Shown here: positions 10,605-20,404 of the stretch, piece by piece
Numbering within the stretch: position 1 is the first letter of the stretch
How the letters are laid out: each line of letters opens with the position of its first letter
Source of the DNA: Globodera rostochiensis
Taxonomy: Eukaryota > Nematoda > Chromadorea > Rhabditida > Heteroderidae
Assembly: GCA_018350325.1 (NCBI GenBank)
Contig: JAEVLN010000005.1
Location: 3,420,142 to 3,484,141, forward strand
Direction: 5' to 3'
DNA length: 64,000 nt
Made by a program: the position numbers and the translations under genes
The notes under the pieces: generated by a model
Told to the model about the DNA's origin: nothing
Databases searched by the model: none
The model's input: the letters and a program-made list of their open reading frames with translations, nothing else

Positions 10605-11521
10605 TTAAGCAATTTCCTGAACATTTGCCGCGGCATTCTCTTCCACAGAATGTCCATCGACAGAATTTGGATGCAATTCCTGTCGTTTAAATTGCTTTTT
10701 CCATCTAGCCAAAGTGCGTCTTCCAATTTTTAACATTTTGGCAATGTTCTCGTCACTAATTTTAGGATTTTGGTCCTTAATTTCATAATAATGTTTCATC
10801 AAATCCTTTTGTTCGCTGTGGGGGTTTTTATTTGGTTCTGTAATTTTAATTAATATAAATAAATAAAAAATTTGGGTTCGAAATACTCACCAGTTTGGCC
10901 AAGTTTACTTTTCCAATTGTAAATTGTCCTAACACTTAGACTCAACTCTTTCGCGACAGTTTTATCTAATTCATGATAAGAGTTTTTGATTCCGTCTCGC
11001 TTTAACTCGGCTTTTATCTCATCGAATTTCTCTACCAAATTTTTTCGCTCATTTTTTGGATTTTTCCGGCTTAAGCCAAATTCTTTTTTCCATTCAAATA
11101 TTTTCGTGCGATTGACTTTTAAATGATTAGCAATTTTCCTTTCAATTTGATTCCATTCTTTTGCCGAAAAATTTCCTTTTTGCTTAAATTCGTCTCTCAT
11201 TGCGTGGAATTTGGCAACAAGTTTACATTTTTCATTTGAATTCATTTCTTTACCATTTTTGGCATTATCAGAGTGATCAGACTCTGTGAGAGGAGCATTA
11301 TGATCAGTTGAATTGCGTTCAATTTGTCCAATTTGGGTGTTCTGCCGGTCGATTTGGTGAAGGGCATTTTGTTCAAGCGTTAATTTATTCCATTCTTCGT
11401 CTTTTTCATTGTCCCACCAGCCTTCTCCGAATATTTCATCAAATAATTTTACGGATTCGGCTTTATCCAGTGAAATTGTTGCAAAAAATGAGACAAAAAT
11501 TAAAATCCAAAACTCTTCCAT
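10605..11521 (-). CDS. Secreted triple-HTH protein, NEKDEEW subtype
   Basis: Exon 1 is 11521-10891, the intron 10890-10838 (53 bp, GTGAGT to ATTACAG) and exon 2 10837-10605, giving 287 residues. It has a signal peptide (MEEFWILIFVSFFATIS), FDEIFGEGWWD, and a spacer NEKDEEWNKLTLEQN that groups it with the genes at 2285 and 31000. There is only one repeat, altered to IERNSTDH. The HTH units are IANHLKVNRTKIFEWKKEF, VAKELSLSVRTIYNWKSKL and IAKMLKIGRRTLARWKKQF. All frames are open and splice phases match the reference member. The conserved upstream block lies 160-250 bp before the ATG, so promoter, leader, splice sites and coding region all look intact. Confidence 0.82.
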
Positions 11522-11675
11522 TTTATTTGGGATAAAAACAACTTCTGAATTTACAATTTAATTTTATAATTTAAATGCAAAAAATTATTTTTGCGTTATA
11601 GAATTTTTCTAAAAATTTTCTTAAATTTTAAAGAATAATTATCAAAAATTTTACAATATTAGTAAATTAAAACAT

Positions 11676-11775
11676 AGACAGTAATAAATGACAGCCCACA
11701 ATTGAAATGTGCATTTACGTAAATCATATTCTTTAATAATTCTCTCACTCGAATCAATATTCCTTTCTATAATCG
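11676..11775 (-). promoter_or_regulatory. Family upstream block for the 11521 gene
   Basis: On the minus strand it reads GAATATTGATTCGAGTGAG, AATTATTAAAGAATATG, ACATTTCAATTG and TGGGCTGTCATTTATTACT. Confidence 0.7.
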
Positions 11776-11842
11776 ATTATGAATAGCTAAGAAATATTTA
11801 ATTTAAAATCGCCTTGAAGCAAACAACCATTAGTGTGAAGTT

Positions 11843-12270
11843 GGTGCTAGGTCGTTTCTTAAATTCCGCCACATATATTTTATAAAAAGTTTTAGACATC
11901 ATAACTTTATTTACACCGCACAAAATCAGTTAAACCTTATACCAATGGAAAGCTCTAAATGAGTAGAAAAAGCATTACAGCAAAGTTGAAGTGTTTTGAT
12001 AAGTTTTAAAAAAGTTATAATATTAACTTGCCAAAAATCGGGCTTTTTCGAAGTATTCTGATCATAATTTTTTAAAACTTTGATTTACTGCTTAGTTTAG
12101 TTTTACAAATAGTTTTTACTCATTTAGAGCTTTCCATTGGTCTAAGGCTTAAGTGTGTTATTGCGGTGTGAATAAAGTTATGATGTCTAGAACTACTTCA
12201 TGAATATGTATATGTGGTGGATTTAAGAAACGCCCATGGTGTCGGAATCAAAGAAACGACCCAGCACGTA
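11843..12270. mobile_element. Inverted-repeat MITE
   Basis: Long imperfect inverted arms pair 11843-11990 with 12060-12270. The left arm runs GTGCTAGGTCGTTTCTTAAA; the right, reverse-complemented, GTGCTGGGTCGTTTCTTTGA with a short insertion. Inside, TCATAACTTTATTTACACCG and ACCAATGGAAAGCTCTAAAT recur in opposite orientation. It has no coding capacity. The centre is AT-rich. Confidence 0.7.
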
Positions 12271-12276
12271 ACAAGT

Positions 12277-12498
12277 TCAATTCAGTTCAGCTCCTCTAAA
12301 GTCGAAATGGCATGAAGGCTTAAGAATAATTAATTCATTCTTGTGATTATCACTCCTCAAATGTCCAATCAAAGAGGAAATACTGCCGTCCGGAAGTTTG
12401 AATCGGTATGCCTTGCATTCCAAACATTCTGCCATCTCCTTATTCTTCCTGCTTCGGTCAAAAAGTTTAATTTTCCAAATTGGATGCACCCGTGCCAT
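12277..12498 (-). pseudogene. BED zinc-finger fragment, probably of a hAT transposase
   Basis: The 73-residue frame reads VHPIWKIKLFDRSRKNKEMA, then ECLECKAYRFKLPDGSISS and LIGHLRSDNHKNE. A tryptophan, a C-x2-C pair, and an L-x2-H-L-x5-H end spaced about 20 residues on make a BED-type zinc finger. BED fingers open many hAT transposases, which fits the hAT-like elements found here. The frame stops 14 residues after the finger and abuts the MITE at 11843-12270, so no catalytic core remains. It could instead be the first exon of a host BED-finger gene. Confidence 0.6.
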
Positions 12499-12544
12499 TA
12501 GAAATAATAAATAAAACCTTGATTAATGAATAAAAGAACAGAAT

Positions 12545-12892
12545 ATGGTACATTGGGGGGAGGGGGCTTTGGCGGTGCCGATAGGCGCCGGCGTCAAAAT
12601 TTTTGCATTTTTGTGATGAAAATTGGTCCAAATTTTTAAACTTTTGAAAACATTTTGCCAAGAAAAATGAACGGGAACGGGAAAAAGACTAAAATAAAAT
12701 TTCCGGGAACGTGAACGGTGTTTTTAAAAAGTACGGGACGGGAATTTTCCCGTTTTCGTAAAAAATCCCGCTGGGCAAAAAAGACGGGACCGGGTCAGGG
12801 TGGCGGCCACCAGGTGCTATGGCCACCCTGGGCCGGGATTCCCGTACTTTTCCCGTGGAAATCGTGGAAATCCTATTCCCGCCGGGCTCTAC
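12545..12892. repeat. Partial hAT-like element with GGGAACGGGA words
   Basis: Closely related to 34240-34563. It begins with a poly-G and GGTGCCGATAGGCGCC hairpin, continues through ACGGGAACGGGAAAAA words and ends CCGGGCTCTA, the right end of the element at 33696-34563. The left end is missing. A palindromic CAGGGTGGC/GCCACCCTG insert sits at about 12800-12830. Confidence 0.6.
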
Positions 12893-14007
12893 TCTCAACC
12901 AAATAAATATTCTTTACTCCATATTCCATAAATCATTCAGTAACATTTCAGTTTTAATAAATTATTCTTTAAAGTTTATTTTTCCAAATTTTTGCTCCGA
13001 TGCTCACGAACGAATTAGGTAATTCTTTTACCTTTGTCTTCAGGTAAAACTGACATTTTGCGTAGCATAAATGAAGGGGATTTCATACGTTTCCAGTTCA
13101 CACATTGTGTTAAGAAGTTTTTGACCATCCGTCAGCGCCCTTTGAAGTCCAAAATTGTGAAAAAAATTCTGTCAATGTGGATTGTACTCCAGAGTGTTTC
13201 ATTTTCTGATGATTTTTTCTACATTCTCTTCCCTTCCGGTGGGATTGCCTCCGGCTCTTTCTCATATATGCTCAACTTAGCCGATCGGACAATGGCCCAT
13301 TATCAATCGAAACTTCTCTTCTTCCTCTAGATTTAAAGATATTTCGTCCATTTCCTTCCGAGTTTCCTTTAAATGCTAATGATGCTCCGGCATTTCCACC
13401 AAAATAACACCCAGATAAAAAAAGAAAGGGAACGTTTGGGATGCTTTTCAGCATCTTTTATATTCACAAGTGTTGATTTGTAATGGCTAAATTACGGGCG
13501 ATTTAAGTATTTGGGCACACCGCTTGCGAGTCCAGCAACTTATTTACACCTCGAAAAAGCCCCGCCTCCTCTTCATCTTCGTGTGCGGGCAGCAAAGCGC
13601 CGTAGGGGAGGCTTTGGAATCAGGACTGAATGGAAAATGAGGAATCGCGGTACGGTAGAGGTGTAGGAAAGGAGCAGATTGTAATTTGAGTCGGAAAAAA
13701 GACTGAATATTAGTGAATGTTTCGGTTAAATTAAGGTATAAAAAATAGGTACAATTTTAATATGTTAATATTTCAGTTTGTATTTGGGCTAAAAAATTCA
13801 CCATTTTATTTATTTTATTTCATTTTGTAAATATTTATTATTCTTTAAAATATAAAAATATTTTGCGAGAAATTAGCGCAGGACGCCCCCAAAATAATAA
13901 ACCTTTTAACACAAAAATAATTGACAAATTTTTGCAATTGAATTTTGCATTTAAATTATAAAATTAAATTGTAAATTCAGAGGTTGTTTTTTGCCCACCC
14001 AAATATA
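12893..14007. other. Spacer with one unassigned frame
   Basis: A 98-residue plus-strand frame at 13034-13330 has no recognisable motif or relative in the window. The last 40 bp before 14008 resemble the leader of the HTH family (GAGGTTGTTTTTTGCCCA), but the conserved upstream block is absent. Confidence 0.35.
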
Positions 14008-15123
14008 ATGGAAACGTTTTGGGCTTTAATTTTGGTGTCATTCTTCGCAACAAATTCACTGGACAAAGCCGAATCCGTACAATTGGAGGAATTGGAAGAA
14101 TTGCCACTCCAAACATTTAACGAATTATTCGTAGATGAATGGTGACACCAAGATGAAGCCGAAGATTTGAAAAGGCCGTCAACAAACTTTGGGCAAACTT
14201 TCCATCACCAAATCGGCCGGCAGAACACCCAACTCGGACAAATTGAACCCAATTCAACTGATCAGCTTGGACAAATTGAACCCAATTCAACTGATCAGCT
14301 CGGACAAATTGAACCCAATTCAACTGATCAGCTTGGACAAATTGAACCCAATTCAACTGATCAGCTTGGACAAATTGAACCCAATTCAACTGATCATAAT
14401 CTTCCTCCTCTCGCAGAGTCTGATCACTCTGATAACGCCAAGACAATCGGAAATATTGTTGAAGATGAGCAAAAACGTAATATTGTTGCCAAATTTCACG
14501 AAATGAAAGACGAATTTAAGCAAAAACGAAAATAATCGACAAAAGAATGGAATCAAATTGATGGAAAAATTGCTAAACATTTAAAAGTCAATCGCAAAAA
14601 AATATATGAATGGAAAAAGGAATTAGCATTAAGTCGGCGAAATCCAAAAAATGAGCGAAAAAGTTTGATAGAGAAATTTGATCAAATGAAAGCCGAGTTA
14701 AAGCGGGACGGATTCAAAAACGCTTATAATCACGAAAATGAAAAAATTGTCGCAAAAGAGTTGGGCATCACTTTTAGAACAATTTCCAATTGGAAACGTG
14801 AACTTGGCCAAACCAGTGAGTTTTCAAGCCCAAATATATTAATTTATTTATATTATTTAAAAATTCTTTTACAGAACAAATACTCCGACAGCGAACAAAA
14901 GGAATTGATGAAAAGTTATTATGAAATTAAGGGCCAAAATCCTAAAACTAGTGACGAGAAGATTACTAAAAGGCTGAACATCAACAGAGCCACTTTGGTT
15001 AGATGGAAAAAGCAATTTAACCGACAGAAATTTCATCCAAATTCTGTCGATGGACATTCTTTGGAAGAGAATGCCGCGGCAAATGTTCAAGAAATTGGCA
15101 ACTCGAATTCGGAGAGCATTTGA
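14008..15123 (+). pseudogene. Secreted triple-HTH member with two stops and five repeats
   Basis: The ATG at 14008 opens a good signal peptide (METFWALILVSFFATNS). The WW of the EGWWD motif is destroyed: the frame reads FVDEW and then TGA. Beyond it the frame continues through five tandem LGQIEPNSTDQ units (14233-14397), the longest 33-nt array in the window, and meets a second stop where KYS should follow KQK (AAA TAA). HTH1, HTH2 and HTH3 are otherwise well kept. At the intron (14816-14874) a short deletion after the acceptor would put the spliced exon 2 out of frame, yet the unspliced intron reads through without a stop (14665-15123 is one open frame). The upstream family block is absent. 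Dead as a full-length protein. Confidence 0.8.
14233..14397 (+). repeat. 33-nt coding minisatellite, 5 units
   Basis: Five units of CTTGGACAAATTGAACCC plus AATTCAACTGATCAG encode LGQIEPNSTDQ. Units are nearly identical, which points to recent expansion by slippage or unequal exchange. Confidence 0.9.
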
Positions 15124-15580
15124 ATGAATGGTCAATGAATTGGAAAAAAAACGATTTGGCATCTGATGATTTTAATTTTTTTGATATTAAATTTAAAATT
15201 GTTTTCTTTGTTTAAAATTTATTTTGAATATAATGCATTTATTAGATTTGAAGGATTTATTGATAATCAGTGCCTAGCAGGGGCCTATTTCAATGGTGTC
15301 ATTTCTCCGATATGATCCTATGATACGATATCATATCGTATGCAAAATTTCTGTTTCAATTTCAAATTGTATCGAAAATCATGTGCTGCCTCGCGTCATA
15401 TGTGCGTTTCAATTAGATCGGGTATGATATCAGAGACAAAATGTCTCTTTAAATTAGGGGAAATCTCCTTTCACGAAGGTCTGGATCTGGATTTTCTGGA
15501 CAAAAATCCATAAAAAATACAAGTCGTCTGCCGATAGGTGCCGTCGGGGGAAATTTGAAATTTTAACGATATTTTCTAAG
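15124..15580. other. 3' flank and GGGCCTATTTCAAT repeat end
   Basis: At 15288-15440 a GGGGCCTATTTCAATGG start is followed by TCTCCGATATGATCC and ATCATATCG words. The same terminal sequence recurs at 21689-21780, reversed at 23318-23372, and partly at 30640-30680. It looks like the end of another small transposon family. GCCGATAGGTGCCGTCGG at 15531 is a diverged copy of the GGTGCCGATAGG hairpin. Confidence 0.45.
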
Positions 15581-15745
15581 AATCGTAATAAGTAATCCGT
15601 AATTCGTAAAAGGCAAAAAAAATTCGTAATAAGTAATCCGTAATTCGTAAAAGTCAAAAAAATTCGTAAAAAGTAATCCGTAATTCGTAACAGCCAAAAC
15701 GCCGTAAAAGTAAGTAATTCGTAATTCGTAACTCGTAATTTTCAA
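15581..15745. repeat. Tandem repeat of AAGTAATCCGTAATTCGTAA
   Basis: Three to four units of about 45 bp, each with AAGTAATCCGTAATTCGTAA and an A-rich spacer. Noncoding. Confidence 0.75.
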
Positions 15746-16478
15746 ATTTTTTTTTAATACATCGAATCTCAAATATATTTTGGGAATTTTTCCAAATTTT
15801 TGAAAAATCAGGAACACCTGATACATAAGGTACTATGCCACCCTGGCCACACCCCCGAAATGTTTAAAAAAAACCATAGCGGGACCCTTTGTTAAGTTAA
15901 TTTTAAAAAAACCTGACCAATTTTCTAGGGTAAACACAACTCATCCATGTCCAATTTCATGGAGCATAACTTTCTTCAACCTTAACCGATTTGGACAGAT
16001 CTCGAAGAGTTAAATTTGGCCATTTTTCAAATAAATTCTGCTTATTTTCAAAATTTTCTCTGAAATGTCTTTAATTTGCATATTAATTTTTTATTTCTTT
16101 TATTACTTCAATTAGGAAATTTTGCCCATTATTTGCATATTTCAAAAAAATTTTTATCCATATTTCGTCCATATTTTGCAATTTTTTCCATATTTGCTCC
16201 ATATTTTGCAATTTTTAATCCATATTTTATGGCCATATTTCAAGATTTTTTGCCCATATAAATCGCAGCCCTAGCGATATGCCCAAAAAAAGGCGCTAAT
16301 GCGATAAATATCGCGCAATAGCGATAGCGATTCTCATCCCTGCTTCACACCCAGTCCGTGGACAGAGAGAGCTCTTCTAACTGACTATGAGTTGCCGGGG
16401 GCGTTCCATTTGACCTTCTTTATTGATTTTTACCCCCGCCCGAGACGTTTTTTAACCTTCCTCGTCCATCCAGTGGAA
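15746..16478. other. Repeat-rich spacer
   Basis: 16140-16260 is an array of CCATATTT(T)G(C/T) words, related to the TGCATATTT words inside the element at 41397-41827. 16262-16345 is a CGATA-rich block ending ATCCCTG. No gene is seen. Confidence 0.4.
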
Positions 16479-16820
16479 TCATAATTCTTCCTTACTTACA
16501 CCCCTCTCGCGCACATTTGTACAGGGAACAGGTGTGCGTTGGCGCTGAGCACCAGGGCTCAACATTTCACTGCCATCAGGTCTCGAGTTGGAGTTTTGGT
16601 GCAATTTAGAACGACGACGATGATGATGATGATGACAAAAATTAAAATCTATAAACGAAAAAATGGGGTAATAATTTGTTGTTGTGCAGGTTCCCGAGCA
16701 GAGCGCTGCGCGGCTGCAGTCACTGCATGCGCAGTTGACCACGTTACGGGACACCAGCAACGGCAACAGAGCAGAAGAGGAAGCAGTAACAGCAACAGCG
16801 GCAGATGCCAATGCAAGACC
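16479..16820 (+). pseudogene. Alanine-rich C-terminal exon, duplicated gene piece
   Basis: An exon starting after TTGTTGTTGTGCAG at 16689 encodes VPEQSAARLQSLHAQLTTLR and then DTSNGNRAEEEAVTATAADA. The same exon, better preserved and with its natural end, is on the minus strand at 41156-41338. Upstream sequence (16550-16640, GCTCAACATTTCACTGCC and a GAT/GAC microsatellite) also matches 41828-41960. The helical A/L/Q-rich sequence has no recognisable domain. Here the 3' end is lost: after GCAAGACC the sequence switches to an HTH-family shard at 16821. The uninterrupted GATGATGATGATGACA at 16620-16634 is the empty site for the insertion at 41397. Confidence 0.5.
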
Positions 16821-16907
16821 AAATGTTTACGTTCTTCTTTTTCATAGGACAGTTTACGTTCTTCTTTCATAGGGACACTTTTTGACTTAGCCAAATTCTT
16901 TTTTCCA
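16821..16907 (-). pseudogene. HTH-family linker shard
   Basis: On the minus strand this is the linker between HTH1 and HTH2 (TGGAAAAAAGAATTTGGC, then the codons for AKSKKCP and KEERK). The piece GTTTACGTTCTTC plus TTTCATAGG is present twice. It matches the corresponding part of the gene at 57303-58389 very closely and is fused directly to the alanine-rich exon. Confidence 0.7.
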
Positions 16908-17363
16908 GGTGTAAATTTAGTCCCAGTTGGTCCCGGTCCCGCTCAACCCTACTTCAAAAGTCTGGGGCCCGTTAAAAACGCGTACCCCAAAAAAAGGACA
17001 AATCTTTAAAAAAGGGCACCCGCCCCTGGTACGGTCTGGAGTCGTTTTGGCGCTTTTGGCGCCGTGCCGTTTTGGCGTGATTACAGGTGGCGACATTAAT
17101 TTTCAAATTGTTTGGCGATATGTTCATCTATCACAAAAATTCTTCATATTTTCCACACAATTTCCATTCTATCGCTTCATGTTTTGTTTACGAATTTATC
17201 ATTTGCAGTTGAAAAACAATTTTTATCAAACCTGTTAAGGGCTTTGCCCCAAAAACAAAAAAAGATGAAATGGTGTGGTGAGCGGGCCTTTGGCCCAAAA
17301 ACAAAATATGAAATGGTGAGTTTATCAATGGTGAGTTTATCACTGCAGGTCTACTGTGTAGAA
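16908..17363. other. Spacer, no gene seen
   Basis: Includes a GGTCCCGGTCCCGC word end at 16925-16950, a single GGCGACATTAATTTTCAA copy related to the satellite at 56741-57140, and a GGTGAGTTTATCA duplication at 17316-17342. Confidence 0.35.
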
Positions 17364-18290
17364 TCACTGCAGGTCTGCGCGCTTCTTGCACTCGGAGCAG
17401 ACAAACGCGGCCAACACCGAACGTGACGCTTGCCGCATATTCTTGGGAGCACAGGTGTCGTCCAGGCAAATGTATCCGTTACAGGCGACGCAGTTGGCGG
17501 TGACCTTGTTCTTACAGTTCTTCTTACACACGATGCAATGCGTGGTGTTAGGCCCATAATACACTGCCTGCGGCTTCACATGCAGCTGCTTCTTCACTTC
17601 AGTCTTCGGTTTCTTCTTCTCAGGGCTGCTTGACTTGGCCCTTGCGTTCTTATTTTTGGCCTTGGTCTTCTCTGCAGTCTTCTTCTCCTCTTTGTTGGTC
17701 TCCCCTTTGTTGGTCTCCCCTGCAATTGTCTTCTCGGAGATGGTCTCCCCTGCATGTTCACTCGTCTGCACCTTGTTTAACAGTTGGACCTTTTAATGAG
17801 CTTAGTTAATCACAAACCGGATCTTCAATCTTCTTCTCAATGGTCTTCTTTTCTGCGGCGGCTTCCTCTGCAGTCTTCTCCTTGAGCTTGCGCTCAGCAA
17901 GGCGCAGGCGACGTGCCAAAGCCGCATTGTTCTCCCTAGCACCGCCAAAGCTTGTCCGACAGCTGTCTTCATTTCGTAGTTCTTTTGCTTTATCTGTTTG
18001 CAACGGTAAACGTATTCTCGTGCGGTATGGACGGCAGTCAAGTATGCTGCATCTTCCTCCGTGAAGACACCCTGAAACTTGAGAGCTTGGCTAAACAAAC
18101 ATCTCAACACAGACCTCGGCCACGAATTTGTCTATGATATTGGTTGCTTTCCCTTGTTCGTCTTCTTCCATTGACTTGCAATCTTGATCGTCCTCGTCCT
18201 CATATGAATTGGACTCGGTACTGCAGTCTTCGTCGCCGTCGCGCAGCTGGTGTTCTTGTATAATTATTACCATTCTCCTTCGTCTAATTG
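17364..18290 (-). pseudogene. Lys/Glu-rich coiled-coil protein with C-terminal Cys cluster, frameshifted
   Basis: Reading from about 18273 downward there is an acidic start (MVIIIQEHQLRDGDEDCSTE), then in a second frame FTEEDAAYLTAVHTAREYVY, and then back in the first frame a coiled-coil stretch RENNAALARRLRLAERKLKE. A likely 52-bp intron (17817-17766, GTTTGT to TGCAG) joins IEDP to TSEHAGET. A Lys/Glu-rich tract and a cysteine cluster end the protein: CIVCKKNC, CVACNGYICLDDTC and FVCSECKK, nine cysteines in C-x2-C pairs typical of zinc binding. The arrangement loosely recalls the C-terminal cysteine domain of some transposases, but I cannot assign it. Two frame changes, near 18105 and 17945, break the reading frame unless extra introns exist. 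Confidence 0.45.
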
Positions 18291-19320
18291 GTCAGCAAAA
18301 AGGTTTTTGAGAACTATGCTTTAGATCTGGGGGGATGGGGTCAGCGGTGCCGATAGGCGCCGCCGAGAAAATTTTGAATTTTGACTCAATTTGTTAAAAG
18401 ATTTGCAACCAAAATTTAAAAAATCGGCACTTTTTTGGAGGAGTCCGGCGGTGCCGATAGGCGCCGCCGGGAAAATTTTTTGAAAATTTTAACGAATCTT
18501 GTTAAGAAAATTGGCTTTTCTGCGTTTTATGGCACTAAAGTAATTTACGATCACTCAACTTTGAACCAAGTTATAAATTTTTTAAATATTCAGCGAATTT
18601 ACAATCAAAAATGAAATGAAAACTTGTGAATTGTCATCTAAAATATTTTTAAAAATGGGAAATTTAAAAAAATTTCTGGAATTGTTTACATAGTAGACCG
18701 TAAATGTTCAGAGAAAGTCAGAAAAAATTACTAACATAGTCGGGGACCTGAACCCACATTTTGCCCATCCCTGGGGAGGACCCTTTTGTTTTTCAAATTT
18801 AGTAGTTTTTGGACCAATTTTCTTAGAAAATTCCATCAAAAAACACAAAAATTTGACCCATGAAATTGATATTGGAGAAAATTTTCTTCTGGAAAAATTC
18901 TTTAAGAAAAATGTAATAAAACCCGAAAATGTACCTCTAAAATCCAACTTTTTTCGAAAAAATTCCTTAACAAAAATGCAATAATATCCAAAAATGTACC
19001 CCCTAAAGATTGACTTTTTTCAAATTGTGTGAAAGAAGCGGCGATGAGACTGATTTGGAGCTAGGCGGTGTTGGCGAAGATGATGAATTATTTTTTTGTA
19101 AAATTTTGAACATCATATCTTTGAATTTTTGCTTCAATTTCCTTAACAAAGATTGCCTATTTTTGTAAACATTTCTCCGGCGGCGCCTGTCGACACCGCC
19201 GGACATCCTCCACTCTTACGTAAACCAGTTTTTTTCTCTGAAATTCCGAAGCAAAATTCATAATTTTGCTAAATTTTGATATTAAAACTTTGTAGTGTTT
19301 GATAAAAGAAAATTTTTTTC
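18291..19320. other. Repeat-rich spacer
   Basis: Holds three GGTGCCGATAGGCGCC-type hairpins (18343, 18447, and reversed at 19178), each with the usual TTTTGACTCAATTTGTTAA-type neighbour. Minus-strand frames at 18708 and 19003 have no recognisable motif. Confidence 0.45.
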
Positions 19321-19640
19321 ATGAAAAGTCCCGGTTGGTCCCGGAACCGGTCCCGGTTGAAAATCTTGGTCCTCGTCCCGACCCCGGTTTTTCTGGTCCC
19401 GGTAAGTCCCGGTCCCGATTTTTCCCAAAAGTCCCAGTTCCGTGCCACCCTAGTTTATACATTTTCCCTGTTACATCTCGTCAAATTTTACCCAGTGGAA
19501 GAGAAATTATAAATTTAAATTCCTACAAATGGGGGGCGACATTATTACAGGGGGCGACATTAATTTCCAACCCCCTCAGAAAGGGCGACAGGGTGCCATT
19601 ATTACAGGGGGTGGAATTAAAACAGTATATACGGTAAACG
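19321..19640. repeat. GGTCCCGG word array and a TACCGTATATAC element end
   Basis: 19330-19460 repeats GGTCCCGG/GTCCCGAC words and ends GTGCCACCCTAG. 19530-19640 carries GGGCGACATTATTACAG and CCCCCTCAGAAAGGGCGAC, diverged units of the 67-bp satellite at 56741, and ends GGAATTAAAACAGTATATACGGTA, the same terminus as at 45369 and 52105. Confidence 0.55.
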
Positions 19641-20104
19641 ACATTTTTAATTCTAAAGGCCTAAATGAGCTTGGCTCACGAGTCAGGCCTAAATCTAAGC
19701 TAGCTTAGGCCTAGGCTTAATTAAGCCTAGGATCAAAGCTGTTTTTATGAACGGGCTGCATTGTGCCGGAGTTATATTTTACTTGCCCCACCAAAAAATG
19801 GGTAATAACCGGGTTGTGCCCCTCCCTTTTTTGAAAAAAGAAAATTTTTTCAAAGTTCGATTAAAGGGTGCTTCTAGTAAGATATGTCGGAAATGTTTGA
19901 ATTCGGGTTAGGGGCAAGGCTGTATCGAAATTTCGATTTTCGATTTTCGACGTTTTTTTCCTTTCGGTTTTCGATTTCGACAAAAATGGGCTGTTTTTCG
20001 AAAATAATTTCAAAATCGGAGGTTCCGGTTTTTTAATTTTTGGCAAGGATGTGCAGTGGTCTTGCCAACTTTTGACAAAATTTCAATCTTTTTTACATGC
20101 GCCC
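19641..20104. other. Spacer with AAGCCTAGGCTTA words
   Basis: 19655-19735 is an array of TAGGCCTAAG words in both orientations, matched by 21850-21960. No gene seen. Confidence 0.4.
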
Positions 20105-20175
20105 TCAGGTAAACTGATAACTCAGTGGTTTGTCTTTTCTATGTTGCGTTTTGGGTTCGAACCCGCTTGAGTGCG
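20105..20175 (+). repeat. tRNA-derived SINE head
   Basis: GATAACTCAGTGGTT at 20116-20130 matches an A box and GGTTCGAACCC at 20154-20164 a B box, spaced 35-40 bp apart as in an RNA polymerase III promoter. The sequence cannot fold as a complete tRNA. The tail GCTTGAGTGCG recurs at 42765. Confidence 0.6.
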
Positions 20176-20202
20176 CTAATTTTTTCTTAACCGCCAAACT
20201 GG

Positions 20203-20404
20203 TCGCGCCAAAACGGCGGCGCCAAACTGGTCGCGCCAAAACGGCGGCGCAAACTGGGCGCGCCAAAACGGCGGCGCCAAACTGGTCGCGCCAAAACGGC
20301 GGCGCCAAACTGGTCGCGCCAAAACGGCGGCGCAAACAGGGCGTGCCAAAACGGCGGCGCCAAACTGGTCGCGCCAAAACAATGGCGCAAACTAGGCGCG
20401 CCAA
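20203..20404. repeat. 28-bp GC-rich satellite
   Basis: About seven units of CCAAACTGGTCGCGCC plus AAAACGGCGGCG, with occasional one- or two-base differences. It is sharply bounded on the right by the broken exon 2 of the HTH member on the minus strand, and extends that gene's frame by roughly 65 codons of Arg/Pro/Trp-rich sequence. Confidence 0.85.

Noticed and set aside
12545..12892. A complete hAT-like element
   Set aside because: The right end CCGGGCTCTA is present, but no TAGAGCCCGG start and no copy of the right-flanking CTCTCAAC could be found upstream.
14117..14446. Minus-strand frame of repeated QLNWVQFVQAD peptide
   Set aside because: It is the antisense reading of the LGQIEPNSTDQ minisatellite. 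The same shadow appears opposite every family member and never has a start, signal peptide or splice context of its own.
14189..14506. Repeated DKLNPIQLIS frame on the coding strand
   Set aside because: It is the second frame of the same 33-nt repeat and stays open only because 33 is a multiple of three.
20203..20404. A CRISPR array
   Set aside because: Units are directly tandem with no unique spacers, and the genome is eukaryotic.
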